Shown: positions 14,716-14,723 of the stretch, in pieces | How positions within the stretch are numbered: position 1 is the stretch's first letter | How the letters are laid out: the number at the start of each line of letters is the position of its first letter | Source: Candidatus Zipacnadia bacterium | Lineage (GTDB): Bacteria > Armatimonadota > Zipacnadia > Zipacnadales > Zipacnadaceae | Length of the DNA stretch: 14,723 nt | Assembly: GCA_029821455.1 (NCBI GenBank) | Contig: JALGTI010000040.1 | Location: 1-14,723, forward strand | Reading direction: 5' to 3' | Program-made: the position numbers and the translations under genes | Notes under the pieces: generated by a model | The model's input: only the letters and a program-made list of their open reading frames with translations | What the model was told of the DNA's origin: nothing | The model's database searches: none

Positions 14716-14723
14716 GCGTAGAC

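Noticed and set aside
1..14723. CRISPR array, insertion sequence or phage signature
   Set aside because: No regularly spaced direct repeats, no transposase or integrase, and no terminal inverted repeats were seen on either strand.

Overview
The window is a GC-rich stretch (by eye near 60% G+C) of a bacterial chromosome with ordinary gene density and no visible mobile element, CRISPR array, tRNA or rRNA. One gene encodes a secreted beta-barrel protein ending in an aromatic residue, so the host is probably a diderm (Gram-negative-type) bacterium. The Gfo/Idh/MocA oxidoreductase, the secreted lectin-like protein, the stand-alone ferritin-like protein and the large multi-sensor kinases would suit an uncultured environmental lineage such as Armatimonadota, Planctomycetota or a relative. 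No phylogenetic marker was tested, so that placement is a guess.

Layout, left to right. (1) A Gfo/Idh/MocA oxidoreductase on the minus strand runs off the left edge. (2) Divergent from it is a plus-strand tRNA methylthiotransferase of the MtaB type (885-2210), closed by a perfect 16-bp hairpin that can terminate transcription from both sides. (3) Two minus-strand genes follow: a ferritin-like/rubrerythrin-type protein (3435-3968) and, downstream of it, a secreted concanavalin-like protein (2262-3323). (4) Divergent from these is a plus-strand radical SAM protein with an N-terminal B12-binding-like domain (4248-5888). Its stop codon overlaps the stop of the convergent neighbour in a shared CTAG. 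(5) A four-gene minus-strand operon spans 13319 down to 5885: a FabF-like ketosynthase, a membrane histidine kinase, a second kinase-like protein that has lost its catalytic residues, and a receiver-kinase-receiver hybrid. The genes are separated by 17 nt, overlap by 4 nt, and are separated by 3 nt. (6) Divergent from the operon is a plus-strand secreted beta-barrel protein with a FadL/PorV-like Asn-Pro-Ala segment (13681-14715). The two transcription units appear to have back-to-back promoters.

The part most worth a second look is region 5-6. An intact membrane sensor kinase, a pseudokinase (phospho-acceptor His replaced by Gln, ATP-binding boxes gone, N-terminal receiver with Glu in place of Asp) and a soluble double-receiver kinase are translationally coupled. 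They sit behind a ketosynthase whose second active-site His is replaced by Gln. No DNA-binding output domain is encoded in the operon. A reasonable inference is a sensory phosphorelay tied to an acyl-condensation or acyl-sensing step and perhaps to the divergent outer-membrane barrel. The sequence alone cannot show this.
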